Shown: in pieces, positions 1 to 7,375 of the stretch | Position numbering within the stretch: position 1 is the stretch's first letter | Layout of the letters: each line of letters begins with the position of its first letter | Assembly (NCBI GenBank): GCA_030529945.1 | Contig: JAUMVX010000021.1 | Location: 1-42,371, forward strand | From: Bacteroidia bacterium | GTDB taxonomy: Bacteria; Bacteroidota; Bacteroidia; Bacteroidales; UBA932 | Reading direction: 5' to 3' | DNA length: 42,371 nucleotides | Notes under the pieces: generated by a model | What the model saw: the letters and a program-made list of their open reading frames with translations, nothing else | Told to the model about the DNA's origin: nothing | Databases searched by the model: none | Translations under genes and position numbers: made by a program

Positions 1-1562
1 TTAAGCGCCACACCGCGTGCCGCTACAAGCATATCTCCTGTCCGTTCGGCTCCGGAAAAACAAGCGTCCAATAGGACGACCGTCTGTTTCGTCGGGAATT
101 TTGAGAGATTTGAATAGAGTTCACTTAATTTGTATCCCGTCTTGACATTGGAGCCACTGCCATCAACTGGCAAAAGATATGCGTCTCTTGTCCCCTCATC
201 CGGTATCCCGTGTCCGGCATAATAGAAAATGAGACTGGCATCCCCATTATAAGCTTTTGCGATGCTCTCAAGCCAATCTACTTGAGCCCACATATTCACC
301 AGAGTGGCGTTGGGCACAAAATGGATGTTCTTCTCGGGAACACCAAGGGTCTTATGGCAGTATTCTCTGAATATGTCTCCATCATTCTCGGCGCAATCTA
401 CTTCAGTGACTGACTGATACTTCTCATTAGCGATGATTACGGCAAATGTCTTGTCATTGACAATCCTGGAAGAAGGAATGTTTGTGTCAACATCCGACTT
501 TCCTGTAACGACTGATTTTCTGAGAAGCCTTGACTTTCCGACATTGCCGTCGTCCGCATCGTCCGCATCTACATTGATACTGTCAAAGTTATAAGAGATG
601 TCAACACTTGCGAACTCCAGCGAATTGTTATTCCTGTAGGTGAAACTCCTCCCATCAGGCGTGGTGAACACAGCAGACTCAAGCCCCAGACGATCATCTG
701 ACACACAATAAGTGTTGCTTCTGGAAACATCGGCAAAGCCTTTCTCGAAAGATTCAGCCTGAGAGATCGGCACAGGGACTAATAGCGAGCCGAATTGTTT
801 ATCGTGAATCAAGAAAATCTCACCATCAGCATCATATTCCACGATAGACTGGTCAGTCTTTACTGATCTGCTCTGATAGGCAATGTACTCTCTCTTCGCT
901 GATTTCAACAACGAATCAATTAGCACGCGACGTGTCTCGATATTCACCCGTTTCTTCCAACTCTCAGTTTTTTCATATTTTCCTTTCTTCTGCCATTGGT
1001 TCACATATTGCTCTACATACTGCTTTGCGAAGCTCGAGTAGGTTTTTAGCACGTCCTCCTTATTGTCGTAGATTTTGCCTGCGGTGTCCACATATTTATC
1101 AACCCCGGCCAGGCTGACTGTCGCAAGTCCATTTCTGAAATCAGATGCAGCTTCGAATCGGAAAGGAATAACAGATTTCCCGGTGTTGTCGATATATCCG
1201 TACTTCCCGTTCATACACACGGCTGCAAGTCCTTCGGAGAAATTATTGGCAGAGTCATATTTATAGGGAATGACAGATTTCCCCTGCCGGTCAATATATC
1301 CGTACTTCCCGTTCATAGCAACAGCCGCGATTCCTTCGCAAAAAGGCCCGGCTACAGAGAATCTGGGCGGTATGATATACTCGCCGTACTGTTGGTAGCC
1401 CCATAAGCCGTTCTCGGCATAGGTGGGAATAAAGTCTCCGACCTTGTACACCACCTTTCCATCATTTGTATTCTGAGCGAAAGACGTCCAAGCAATGAGG
1501 CTGATTATCAAAAGCGCTGACATTCTTTTCAGAATTCTGATAATTACATTATATTCAATCAT
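1..1562 (-). CDS. WG-repeat protein with C-terminal caspase (peptidase C14) domain, 3' end outside window
   Basis: About 520 residues are visible; the gene runs off the left edge. It starts with a signal peptide (MSALLIISLIAWTSFAQ, preceded by a short in-frame extension). Residues ~45-160 hold three WG-type repeats (NGLWGYQQ, then two copies of MNGKYGYID). A charged linker contains QWQKKGKYEKTESWKKRVN. The C-terminal part is a caspase-like protease domain with the His motif YYAGHG (His451) and the Cys motif LLDACFSG (Cys501), 50 residues apart as expected for a catalytic dyad. The ATG at 1562 overlaps the upstream stop as ATGA, so translation is probably coupled to the DUF4384 gene. I infer an exported protease; its substrate is unknown. 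Only about 20 residues after the catalytic Cys are seen, so the length and any further domain cannot be judged. Confidence 0.88.
   Translation of the reverse strand, partial: MIEYNVIIRILKRMSALLIISLIAWTSFAQNTNDGKVVYKVGDFIPTYAENGLWGYQQYGEYIIPPRFSVAGPFCEGIAAVAMNGKYGYIDRQGKSVIPYKYDSANNFSEGLAAVCMNGKYGYIDNTGKSVIPFRFEAASDFRNGLATVSLAGVDKYVDTAGKIYDNKEDVLKTYSSFAKQYVEQYVNQWQKKGKYEKTESWKKRVNIETRRVLIDSLLKSAKREYIAYQSRSVKTDQSIVEYDADGEIFLIHDKQFGSLLVPVPISQAESFEKGFADVSRSNTYCVSDDRLGLESAVFTTPDGRSFTYRNNNSLEFASVDISYNFDSINVDADDADDGNVGKSRLLRKSVVTGKSDVDTNIPSSRIVNDKTFAVIIANEKYQSVTEVDCAENDGDIFREYCHKTLGVPEKNIHFVPNATLVNMWAQVDWLESIAKAYNGDASLIFYYAGHGIPDEGTRDAYLLPVDGSGSNVKTGYKLSELYSNLSKFPTKQTVVLLDACFSGAERTGDMLVAARGVAL
1192..1317 (-). 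repeat. 24-bp direct repeat inside the WG-repeat coding region
   Basis: The same 24 bases occur at 1192-1215 and 1294-1317. The offset is 102 bp, exactly 34 codons, which is one WG repeat unit (MNGKYGYID...). Identity at the nucleotide level points to a fairly recent tandem duplication of one repeat unit. Confidence 0.8.
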
Positions 1563-2443
1563 CTTTCTTGTTTTATAGTTATGTCGAATGTTTTTACTAC
1601 AATCCTATTATCACGAATGCGTATTCCTACAAGCCATTTTTGAAAATCACGGAATCCTACCCCACGCGGGAGCGAAGCCAAATCCGACTTTACATCCAAC
1701 GCCTTTGCGAACTCGTCAGGTGAATATATGCAATAAATCCGGTTGAACTCCACGGGTTGCTCGCTCGTCACGGTAAACTCATCGACATCGGTCGGTTTTA
1801 CCGGTGGCACGGCTTCGCCGGATGAAAACAGCACATATCGTTCACCTCCCTTTACATTGAACGCTCCCTGACTCATAGAAAGATATGGCAACAGGCAGTA
1901 TGCCGTATCCTTCCCGTCATACAGATATATGACAAGGTAGCCGTCCACAGGGGTTCGAAAAGAGACAAATAGGTCATCCCCACTGATAAAGTCGGTGCTT
2001 TCAAATCTATCATCAACCCCATTTCTCAGAATCCTTGCGTCAAAATCCACAGTAGATATGACAATCTCACGGACACGTCCGGTCACTTTAACTTTTATCG
2101 CCATCATATCATTTCTGTCAAGAAAGCGGCTGAATATTGGTTCTCCCACTGTTTCAAGCCACTCTCCTTTGACTACGGAATTGCCGACGCTGAACGTGTT
2201 GACTGCGGACTTGTCCTGAGAAGCGGATACAACCGTGGTAGATTCCGAGTTGATTACCGTCCCGAATACGTCAGCAAGAATCTGCTCCTTCGCACGCTGC
2301 AAGGCTTTTATCTTCGACAGTTCATAAGATTCAGTGTCAGGAGGATAATAGGTGTATTCTCCTGACACGGTTCTGATTCCTTGAGCATAGGCCGATACTG
2401 ACAGTAAGAGGAGCACCGACATCAGAAAAGATCTTGCCGACAT
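1559..2443 (-). CDS. Exported DUF4384-domain protein
   Basis: A 294-residue protein with a clear signal peptide (MSARSFLMSVLLLLSVSAYAQ). The middle part (about residues 150-215) carries the DUF4384-like pattern: DDLFVSFRTPVDGYLVIYLY, a LLPY motif, then a run ending in GGERYVLF. DUF4384 modules commonly sit beside or within bacterial caspase-like proteins, which fits the caspase gene directly downstream with an ATGA overlap. The N-terminal third (ALQRAKEQILADVFGTVI) resembles periplasmic proteins with an LPP20/flagellar-assembly-like fold, but that is a guess. It probably acts in the periplasm or at the envelope together with the caspase protein. No enzymatic motif is visible. Confidence 0.78.
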   Translation of the reverse strand: MSARSFLMSVLLLLSVSAYAQGIRTVSGEYTYYPPDTESYELSKIKALQRAKEQILADVFGTVINSESTTVVSASQDKSAVNTFSVGNSVVKGEWLETVGEPIFSRFLDRNDMMAIKVKVTGRVREIVISTVDFDARILRNGVDDRFESTDFISGDDLFVSFRTPVDGYLVIYLYDGKDTAYCLLPYLSMSQGAFNVKGGERYVLFSSGEAVPPVKPTDVDEFTVTSEQPVEFNRIYCIYSPDEFAKALDVKSDLASLPRGVGFRDFQKWLVGIRIRDNRIVVKTFDITIKQER

Positions 2444-2457
2444 TGACTTATTCTGCT

Positions 2458-3144
2458 TTAGTCAAGTTGCAGCAGAGAGTCAAGCTTATCGTGCAAATCC
2501 TCAGCTTGTTTCTTAAGCTCTTTCCGGATTACGCTTTTTGCGCTTTCCATAGCCATCTTGGAGTTATAGGCTATTTGAACACGCACTTCTTTATTCTTAT
2601 TCGGCAAGGTGCGATAACACTCCACCACGGTTATCACCCGCCCGAGTTTCTGCGAGATTACGTTCTTGCTGGCGGAAATAGTCTCCAGAACTGAACTGGC
2701 CTCCTCAGGTGACAACTCGCTATTCGCTACAGTGTTCTCAACCAAGCCGACAATCTCTGACGATACTTGGCCGGCGAGCTGCAACTTCGAAAGTTCCATC
2801 GCCTGAAATTTCGCGGCATCGTAATTCTGGCCCACAGATATCGCTTCACTCATAAGGTACAGAGGGTAACCGGACTCGTCGAATTCATACTGCATTGTGT
2901 ATGCTCTGTCAAGCTGCTTCTCAAGCGGAAGATGCCCCGGGGCGACTTCCCATCCATCACGGATGTATGCTTTAGCGGCTTTCCTTGCGTTCTTTGAGGC
3001 TTTCGCGGCGAGTTCCTTTTTGGCGTATTTATTCATTGTCTTGCGAGCCTCGAGAGACGAGATGTCCTGAGCGTCAATTGTTGTGAAAAAGGTGGCGGCA
3101 ATAATTAAGATGGCCGCAATTCTTCTGAAATTACTTACTGTCAT
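2458..3144 (-). CDS. Exported protein of unknown function
   Basis: A 228-residue protein with a signal peptide ending ...FFTTIDAQ. The mature part is lysine/alanine-rich near its start (residues ~30-65, likely helical) and has a helical C-terminus (SAKSVIRKELKKQAEDLHDK). The central region (LQLAGQVSSEIVGLVENTV) looks like the SYLF/LPP20-type 'trace amount' proteins found in Bacteroidota envelope operons; I do not recognise a named family with certainty. It lies 14 bp upstream of the DUF4384 gene on the same strand, so it is probably cotranscribed with the caspase set. Confidence 0.7.
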   Translation of the reverse strand: MTVSNFRRIAAILIIAATFFTTIDAQDISSLEARKTMNKYAKKELAAKASKNARKAAKAYIRDGWEVAPGHLPLEKQLDRAYTMQYEFDESGYPLYLMSEAISVGQNYDAAKFQAMELSKLQLAGQVSSEIVGLVENTVANSELSPEEASSVLETISASKNVISQKLGRVITVVECYRTLPNKNKEVRVQIAYNSKMAMESAKSVIRKELKKQAEDLHDKLDSLLQLD

Positions 3145-3185
3145 AGGTCCTGTATTTTTAGGTGTTCTTGTGTTGTGGTTGTTTT

Positions 3186-3902
3186 TTAGAAGTTGATTCT
3201 TATCCCCAAGCCGGCTCCACCTTGGGCGTACACAACCGGTGTGGTGGAAACGTTGATAGCGTGGTTCTTCCCATAGTTGTCATAATACTCGTAACTACGT
3301 TTGAGCTTGGCCTTCGCGGGAGCTGTCAGTACGCAGCCAGATATTATTAAGGCACATCCCGAAGCGAGGAACGGCAGGATCTGATAACTATAATCATAAA
3401 CCCCATACTGTTCATAATACTCATCATAAGTCCAACCATCCACTGTATTCACTATAATACGTACGATTCCCACGGCACTTACGGCTGCTCCTGTACAGCA
3501 GACAACAGTGCTCAGGTTTTTTCTCCTTTTGTATTTCTGATAGTATCTCATAGAAGTGGTGTTGTCTCCCCAGAAATCGGTGGTTTTCACATCTCTCCAT
3601 GCTGCCTTTGCCGCCCTTTTATATTCCTCGAAAGACAGAGCAGGAGATTCTGAAGATTCTGCTCTTGACGTACTGGAAGTTCTCGGTACGGTTATTCTGG
3701 ATATTTCTGAACGTGAATAATAGAACATATCCCCGTTTGCCGTAGTGACGATAACATCGTCACCCTGTGTCATCACCGTTCCTTCGATGACAGTACCATT
3801 CTTCAAAGTCACCTTGCTGGTCTCTGAGGTGTTTTGAGCATTTGCGATTAACGCCGGGCAGACAACCGCCAGAATCAGAATAATTATTTTTTTCATCACC
3901 AC
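3186..3902 (-). CDS. Exported or membrane protein, first gene of the caspase operon
   Basis: A 238-residue protein. Either ATG may start it (3902, or 3896, which gives the cleaner signal peptide MKKIIILILAVVCPALIANAQ). After the signal, residues ~28-70 form a short beta-rich module (VTLKNGTVIEGTVMTQGDD...FYYSRSEISRI) of the kind seen in Bacteroidota proteins that start with a small SH3/Lsm-like fold. Two hydrophobic segments follow (STVVCCTGAAVSAVGIVRII and ILPFLASGCALIISGCVLTA), so the protein probably sits in the inner membrane. Function unknown. It is the first coding sequence after the structured leader at 3941-4148, with 41 bp to the next gene, so any attenuation there would control all four genes. 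Confidence 0.72.
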   Translation of the reverse strand: MVMKKIIILILAVVCPALIANAQNTSETSKVTLKNGTVIEGTVMTQGDDVIVTTANGDMFYYSRSEISRITVPRTSSTSRAESSESPALSFEEYKRAAKAAWRDVKTTDFWGDNTTSMRYYQKYKRRKNLSTVVCCTGAAVSAVGIVRIIVNTVDGWTYDEYYEQYGVYDYSYQILPFLASGCALIISGCVLTAPAKAKLKRSYEYYDNYGKNHAINVSTTPVVYAQGGAGLGIRINF

Positions 3903-3940
3903 TGTGTTTATTTTCGCAAACTCCTGACGAAATGAACAAT

Positions 3941-4014
3941 AAAAAAAAGTGTGGAGTTCTGTCTATTTGAATAGAGGCTCTGCAAAGCCCGCGAATGAAT
4001 AAACAACTCCACAC
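3941..4014 (-). terminator. Intrinsic terminator with long loop in the leader
   Basis: On the minus strand a perfect 10-bp stem (GTGTGGAGTT at 4014-4005, AACTCCACAC at 3958-3949) is followed directly by eight Ts (3948-3941). The 46-nt loop is itself folded. It ends the leader RNA or acts as a conditional terminator before the gene at 3902. Confidence 0.65.
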
Positions 4015-4148
4015 CAGCTATGGATAGAGGTGTGGAGACACCAATACCTGCAATGGTGATGAAGTGCTTCTTATCCCATTCGTTGAAATTTTGCAGATTT
4101 CTATTCAAGATAAGGCAACACCTTTATGTAATGCCGACTATTTGCCGA
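3941..4148 (-). ncRNA. Structured leader or small RNA upstream of the caspase operon
   Basis: From the inferred start (~4148) the minus-strand transcript would run ~208 nt into a T-tract at 3948-3941, about 40 nt before the first start codon. Visible structure: a GGTGT/ACACC hairpin (4029-4042); a long stem GTGTGGAGTT/AACTCCACAC (arms 4005-4014 and 3949-3958) enclosing 46 nt with smaller hairpins (CTATT/AATAG, GGCT/AGCC); and a possible long-range pair TTGAATAG/CTATTCAA. The CTCCACAC sequence occurs twice, once in the 4029-4042 hairpin and once as the terminator arm. The intervening GTGTGGAG can pair with either copy, which is the layout of an attenuator. I match it to no named RNA family. 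Confidence 0.5.
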
Positions 4149-4154
4149 CATTGG

Positions 4155-4185
4155 CAAAAGTAATGATTATTATTTGAACTTGCAA
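4155..4185 (-). promoter_or_regulatory. Bacteroidota-type promoter, minus strand
   Basis: Read on the minus strand: TTG (4185-4183), a 20-bp spacer, then TACTTTTG (4162-4155), which fits the TAnnTTTG -7 element. The predicted start near 4148 gives the structured leader of the caspase operon. Confidence 0.6.
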
Positions 4186-4378
4186 GATGTGGTTACACAT
4201 GAACCCAATGTCTCTTGACGATACTACTCCAAGGTGCTATCTTGACTCTTTCGCTCCGTCTTGTTGCCGCAATCAGCCGGAACAACTGAACATCCCGTCC
4301 ATTCCGTTCATCTTTCAGAAGGACGAATACCTTAAAGGCTTATGATTTGACCGAAACACTATGAATTAATCATTTATT
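4186..4378. other. Intergenic region without visible gene
   Basis: Together with the leader (3941-4148), this region separates the divergent caspase operon and the ATPase gene. I see no coding sequence, repeat or hairpin of note between the two promoters. Two of the four CATG sites in the window lie in or beside it (4198 and 4390). Confidence 0.5.
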
Positions 4379-4410
4379 TTTGATTTTTTCATGGTGTTTT
4401 GATAATTTTG
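4379..4410 (+). promoter_or_regulatory. Bacteroidota-type promoter for the ATPase gene
   Basis: TTTG (4379-4382), a 20-bp spacer, then TAATTTTG (4403-4410). The predicted start lies about 15 nt before the ATG at 4433, so the leader is very short. Confidence 0.7.
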
Positions 4411-4432
4411 CGTCTGAAAAGAAACGGTTCTT

Positions 4433-5740
4433 ATGAGACGCAGAATAGAACAGCAGCTGATAGACTGGAAATCATCTCCCGACAGGAAACCGCTCCTTCT
4501 TAACGGAGCACGGCAGGTCGGAAAGACATACATCCTGGAGAAGTGGTTCGGCAAGAACCATTTCAAAAATTGTATCCGTGTAAATCTGGCGCAGAATGCC
4601 TCGATGGTACAGACCTTTGAAGGCGACCTGAAGCCGCAGAGAATCATCGAGGCCATAGAAGCCACCTACGGGGTCAATATTAATCCGGACGAGACCCTGA
4701 TAATCTTGGACGAGATCCAAAAATCCGGACGTGCGCTGATGTCGCTGAAGATGTTCTGCGAAGAAGCTCCGCAGTACTATGTCGCCGCAGCCGGGAGTCT
4801 TCTGGGTGTGAAGATCAAGCAAGACGAGTCTATCTATCCTGTGGGAAAAGTCAAGAATCTGGACCTTTACCCAATGGATATGGAGGAATTCCTTTGGGCG
4901 ACCGGACGGGAAGAACTTGCAGATCAAATACGAGAGCATTTCCGCGATATGTCCCCGATGCCGGAAGCCAGCCATAAAGCGGCCCTGGAAGCCTATCGGC
5001 AATATCTCGTTGTCGGCGGAATGCCTGAAGCCGTCCTGAGATATTCCACTTCCGGGAGCATTATAGATGCCGCAGAGTCTCAAATGGATATTCTTAAAGA
5101 CTATATGGCGGACACCACCCAATATGCGACCGAAAGCGAGTCCGTAAAGATTCGCGCCTGCTACAACTCCATTCCCTCGCAGCTCTCAAAGGAAAACCTC
5201 AAGTTCCAGTACAAGGTGGTAAGAAAGGGAGGTACTGCCTCCATTTTCGGCGCGTCTCTCGACTGGCTCAAATATGCCGGCCTCATATATCAATGCGATA
5301 TGGTGGACTCGGCGTTCCTGCCGCTTAAGGCATATGTCGATCCGTCCGACTTCAAAATCTATATGAACGATGTCGGTCTGCTCACCCAGCATTCCGGAAT
5401 GCCGGCTCAACTTCTGCTTTCCGAGATTGAGGTGGACAATACTTTTATGGGCGGAATGACAGAGAATTATGTCGCACAGGCTCTCACCGCCGCCGGCCAT
5501 AAACTCTATTACTGGAAGAACGAGAATGTCGGTGAAGTGGATTTCGTGATTCAGGGCGATACAGGGGTCATTCCCGTGGAAGTCAAAAAAGCCATCCGGA
5601 CGAAATCCGTGAGTCTCAACAAGTTCCGACAATTGTACTCCTCCGCGATAGCCATAAGGTTCTCGAAGAAGAACTTCGGCCGGATCGATGATTTGCACTC
5701 CATTCCGCTCTACGCCATATTCTGTCTGAAGGCGAGGTAG
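4433..5740 (+). CDS. AAA ATPase with C-terminal DUF4143
   Basis: A 435-residue protein of the common AAA_14/DUF4143 family. Walker A is GARQVGKT (residues 25-32) and Walker B is LIILDE (Asp93-Glu94). The C-terminal DUF4143 part contains EVDFVIQ and, further on, PVEVKK (around residues 375-395), a pattern like the PD-(D/E)xK nuclease core (D...ExK). Family members are widespread in Bacteroidota, usually as isolated single genes; their function is unproven, with proposals ranging from NTP-dependent regulators to defence or toxin-like ATPases. Here it has its own promoter and no obvious partner. It lies at the edge between the AT-rich left segment and the GC-rich body of the window. Confidence 0.9.
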   Translation: MRRRIEQQLIDWKSSPDRKPLLLNGARQVGKTYILEKWFGKNHFKNCIRVNLAQNASMVQTFEGDLKPQRIIEAIEATYGVNINPDETLIILDEIQKSGRALMSLKMFCEEAPQYYVAAAGSLLGVKIKQDESIYPVGKVKNLDLYPMDMEEFLWATGREELADQIREHFRDMSPMPEASHKAALEAYRQYLVVGGMPEAVLRYSTSGSIIDAAESQMDILKDYMADTTQYATESESVKIRACYNSIPSQLSKENLKFQYKVVRKGGTASIFGASLDWLKYAGLIYQCDMVDSAFLPLKAYVDPSDFKIYMNDVGLLTQHSGMPAQLLLSEIEVDNTFMGGMTENYVAQALTAAGHKLYYWKNENVGEVDFVIQGDTGVIPVEVKKAIRTKSVSLNKFRQLYSSAIAIRFSKKNFGRIDDLHSIPLYAIFCLKAR

Positions 5741-5765
5741 CCTATTTTTATCGAGGCCGGGGATG

Positions 5766-5796
5766 TTGCAGGTGATATGGATATGGCTTATCTTTG
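5766..5796 (+). promoter_or_regulatory. Promoter upstream of the FKBP gene
   Basis: TTG (5766-5768), a 20-bp spacer, then TATCTTTG (5789-5796), matching TAnnTTTG. The leader to the ATG at 5863 is about 60 nt and contains a T-run (5833-5841). Confidence 0.6.
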
Positions 5797-5862
5797 CCGC
5801 CGTTCATCGGATGAGGATGAAATTACAGGTATGTTTTTTTTAGCTTCTAATTGATTTCAGAT

Positions 5863-6468
5863 ATGGACAAACTAAGTTATGCTCTCGGAATGAGCATTGC
5901 ACACAACCTCAGGGAGTCGGGTGTGAACTCCCTGGACTTCGAATCTTTCACTTCAGGCCTGCGCGACCTTATGTCCGGCGGACAGACCCGGCTTTCTTTC
6001 GACGAGGCGGGGAAGATTCTCGACAGATTCTTCACCGAGACTGAAGCCCGAATGAAAGAAGAACAGGGCGAGATGGCCGCCGCATTCAAGGAAGAGGGAG
6101 AGACCTGGCTCAAGGCCAATGCCGCTAAAGAAGGGGTGAAGACTCTCGCCAGCGGACTGCAGTACAAGGTGATAAAGGAAGGCAACGGAAAGAAGCCAGG
6201 CCCGAGGGACAAGGTGCGCTGCCACTATGAGGGCACGCTCGTAAACGGGATGAAGTTCGACAGTTCCTACGATCGCAATGAACCGGCCGTGTTCGGCGTG
6301 AACCAGGTGATCGCCGGCTGGACGGAGGCGCTGCAGCTTATGACCGAAGGCTCCGTATGGGAACTCTACATCCCTTATCAGCTCGCTTACGGCGAACAGG
6401 GTGCTCAGGGCGCGATTCCGCCCTGTGCGGCACTCATCTTCAAGGTCGAGCTCCTCGAAGTCCTGTAG
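5863..6468 (+). CDS. FKBP-type peptidyl-prolyl cis-trans isomerase
   Basis: About 201 residues from the ATG at 5863 (MDKLSYALGMSIAHNL); an in-frame TTG at 5851 would add four residues and is less likely. The N-terminal ~95 residues are the helical dimerisation part typical of FkpA/Mip-like proteins. The C-terminal ~100 residues form the FKBP domain (VRCHYEGTLVNGMKFDSS, then FGVNQVIAGWTEALQLM, then IPYQLAYGEQG). It catalyses proline isomerisation and usually acts as a folding chaperone. Unlike FkpA or Mip it has no signal peptide, so it should be cytoplasmic. It has its own promoter and a strong terminator, so it is monocistronic. Confidence 0.93.
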   Translation: MDKLSYALGMSIAHNLRESGVNSLDFESFTSGLRDLMSGGQTRLSFDEAGKILDRFFTETEARMKEEQGEMAAAFKEEGETWLKANAAKEGVKTLASGLQYKVIKEGNGKKPGPRDKVRCHYEGTLVNGMKFDSSYDRNEPAVFGVNQVIAGWTEALQLMTEGSVWELYIPYQLAYGEQGAQGAIPPCAALIFKVELLEVL

Positions 6469-6486
6469 TGATTCCCCACAAATAAG

Positions 6487-6514
6487 GATGACCCCGCAAG
6501 GGTCATCTTTTTTT
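6487..6514 (+). terminator. Intrinsic terminator after the FKBP gene
   Basis: A perfect 8-bp stem GATGACCC/GGGTCATC (6487-6494 and 6500-6507) with loop CGCAA is followed by seven Ts. It isolates the large biosynthetic operon from upstream transcription. Confidence 0.93.
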
Positions 6515-6558
6515 CGGGTTCCGAGCTGAGCGCAGCCCAAGGCGGACTGCCGCCGATT

Positions 6559-6589
6559 TTTGGGGAATACGGATTTTTTACTAATTTTG
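6559..6589 (+). promoter_or_regulatory. Promoter of the large biosynthetic operon
   Basis: TTTG (6559-6562), a 19-bp spacer, then TAATTTTG (6582-6589). It is placed between the FKBP terminator and fabG (ATG 6612) and is the only good promoter I see for the gene run up to 28855. Confidence 0.7.
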
Positions 6590-6611
6590 TCGATTAAATG
6601 ACAATTAGCCT

Positions 6612-7343
6612 ATGAGCCGTTATGCTTTGGTGACCGGAGGGTCCAGAGGAATAGGACGAGCGGTGTGCGTGGAGCTTGCACGCCGCGGTTATCCGGTGGT
6701 CATAAACTATAATTCGAATACCGCAGCAGCCGAGCAGACTGCCGCGCTCATCGCGGCGGAGGGCGGGACTTCCGAGCTCCTTCCTTTCGACGTCGCCGAC
6801 GCGAAGGCCGTCGAGGCGGCACTCGAAAAGTGGCAGGAAAAGCATCCTGATGACTATATCGCGGTGCTGATAAACAACGCCGGCATCCGTCACGACCAGC
6901 TCCTCGTCTTTATGCAGGACGGTGAATGGGAGTCGGTTCTGAACACCACCCTCGGCGGCTTCTTCCACGTCACCCGCCGGCTGCTGAAAGATATGATGAC
7001 ATCACGCTGGGGCCGCATCGTGAATATGGCCTCGCTCTCGGGCGTGAAGGGCTTGCCGGGCCAGGCCAATTATTCTGCTGCGAAGGCGGCCCTCATCGGG
7101 GCTATGAAAGCCCTCGCCCAGGAAGTCGCGCCGCGCGGCATAACCGTGAACGCCATAGCCCCCGGTTTCATCTCCACGGATATGACGAAGGACCTCGACG
7201 AGAAGGAACTCAAGAAGATGATTCCCGTCGGCCGCTTCGGCAGACCCGAAGAGGTGGCCGCACTCGTGGGCTTCCTCGTGTCAGAAGACGCAGCCTACAT
7301 CACCGGACAGACCATCTCGGTGAATGGCGGCTTATATACTTAA
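6612..7343 (+). CDS. fabG: 3-oxoacyl-ACP reductase (FabG-like SDR)
   Basis: A 243-residue short-chain dehydrogenase. The cofactor motif TGGSRGIG is at residues 8-15, NNAG at 88-91, and the catalytic Ser141, Tyr154 (NYSAAK) and Lys158 are all present. The PGFISTDM and GQTISVNGG motifs near the C-terminus are standard for FabG. It should reduce the 3-ketoacyl-ACP made in each round of chain extension, using NADPH. It is the first gene of the biosynthetic operon, in the position and role of the ketoreductase of aryl-polyene clusters. Housekeeping FabG activity cannot be excluded from sequence alone, but the context argues for a dedicated enzyme. Confidence 0.92.
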   Translation: MSRYALVTGGSRGIGRAVCVELARRGYPVVINYNSNTAAAEQTAALIAAEGGTSELLPFDVADAKAVEAALEKWQEKHPDDYIAVLINNAGIRHDQLLVFMQDGEWESVLNTTLGGFFHVTRRLLKDMMTSRWGRIVNMASLSGVKGLPGQANYSAAKAALIGAMKALAQEVAPRGITVNAIAPGFISTDMTKDLDEKELKKMIPVGRFGRPEEVAALVGFLVSEDAAYITGQTISVNGGLYT

Positions 7344-7375
7344 TACTAAATCATTTACTCTAAAACAGCTTCATT

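Noticed and set aside
3908-4108. 66-codon minus-strand ORF in the leader
   Set aside because: It runs through the terminator stem and T-tract and has no RBS or family resemblance. A leader peptide is possible but the structured RNA explains the region better.
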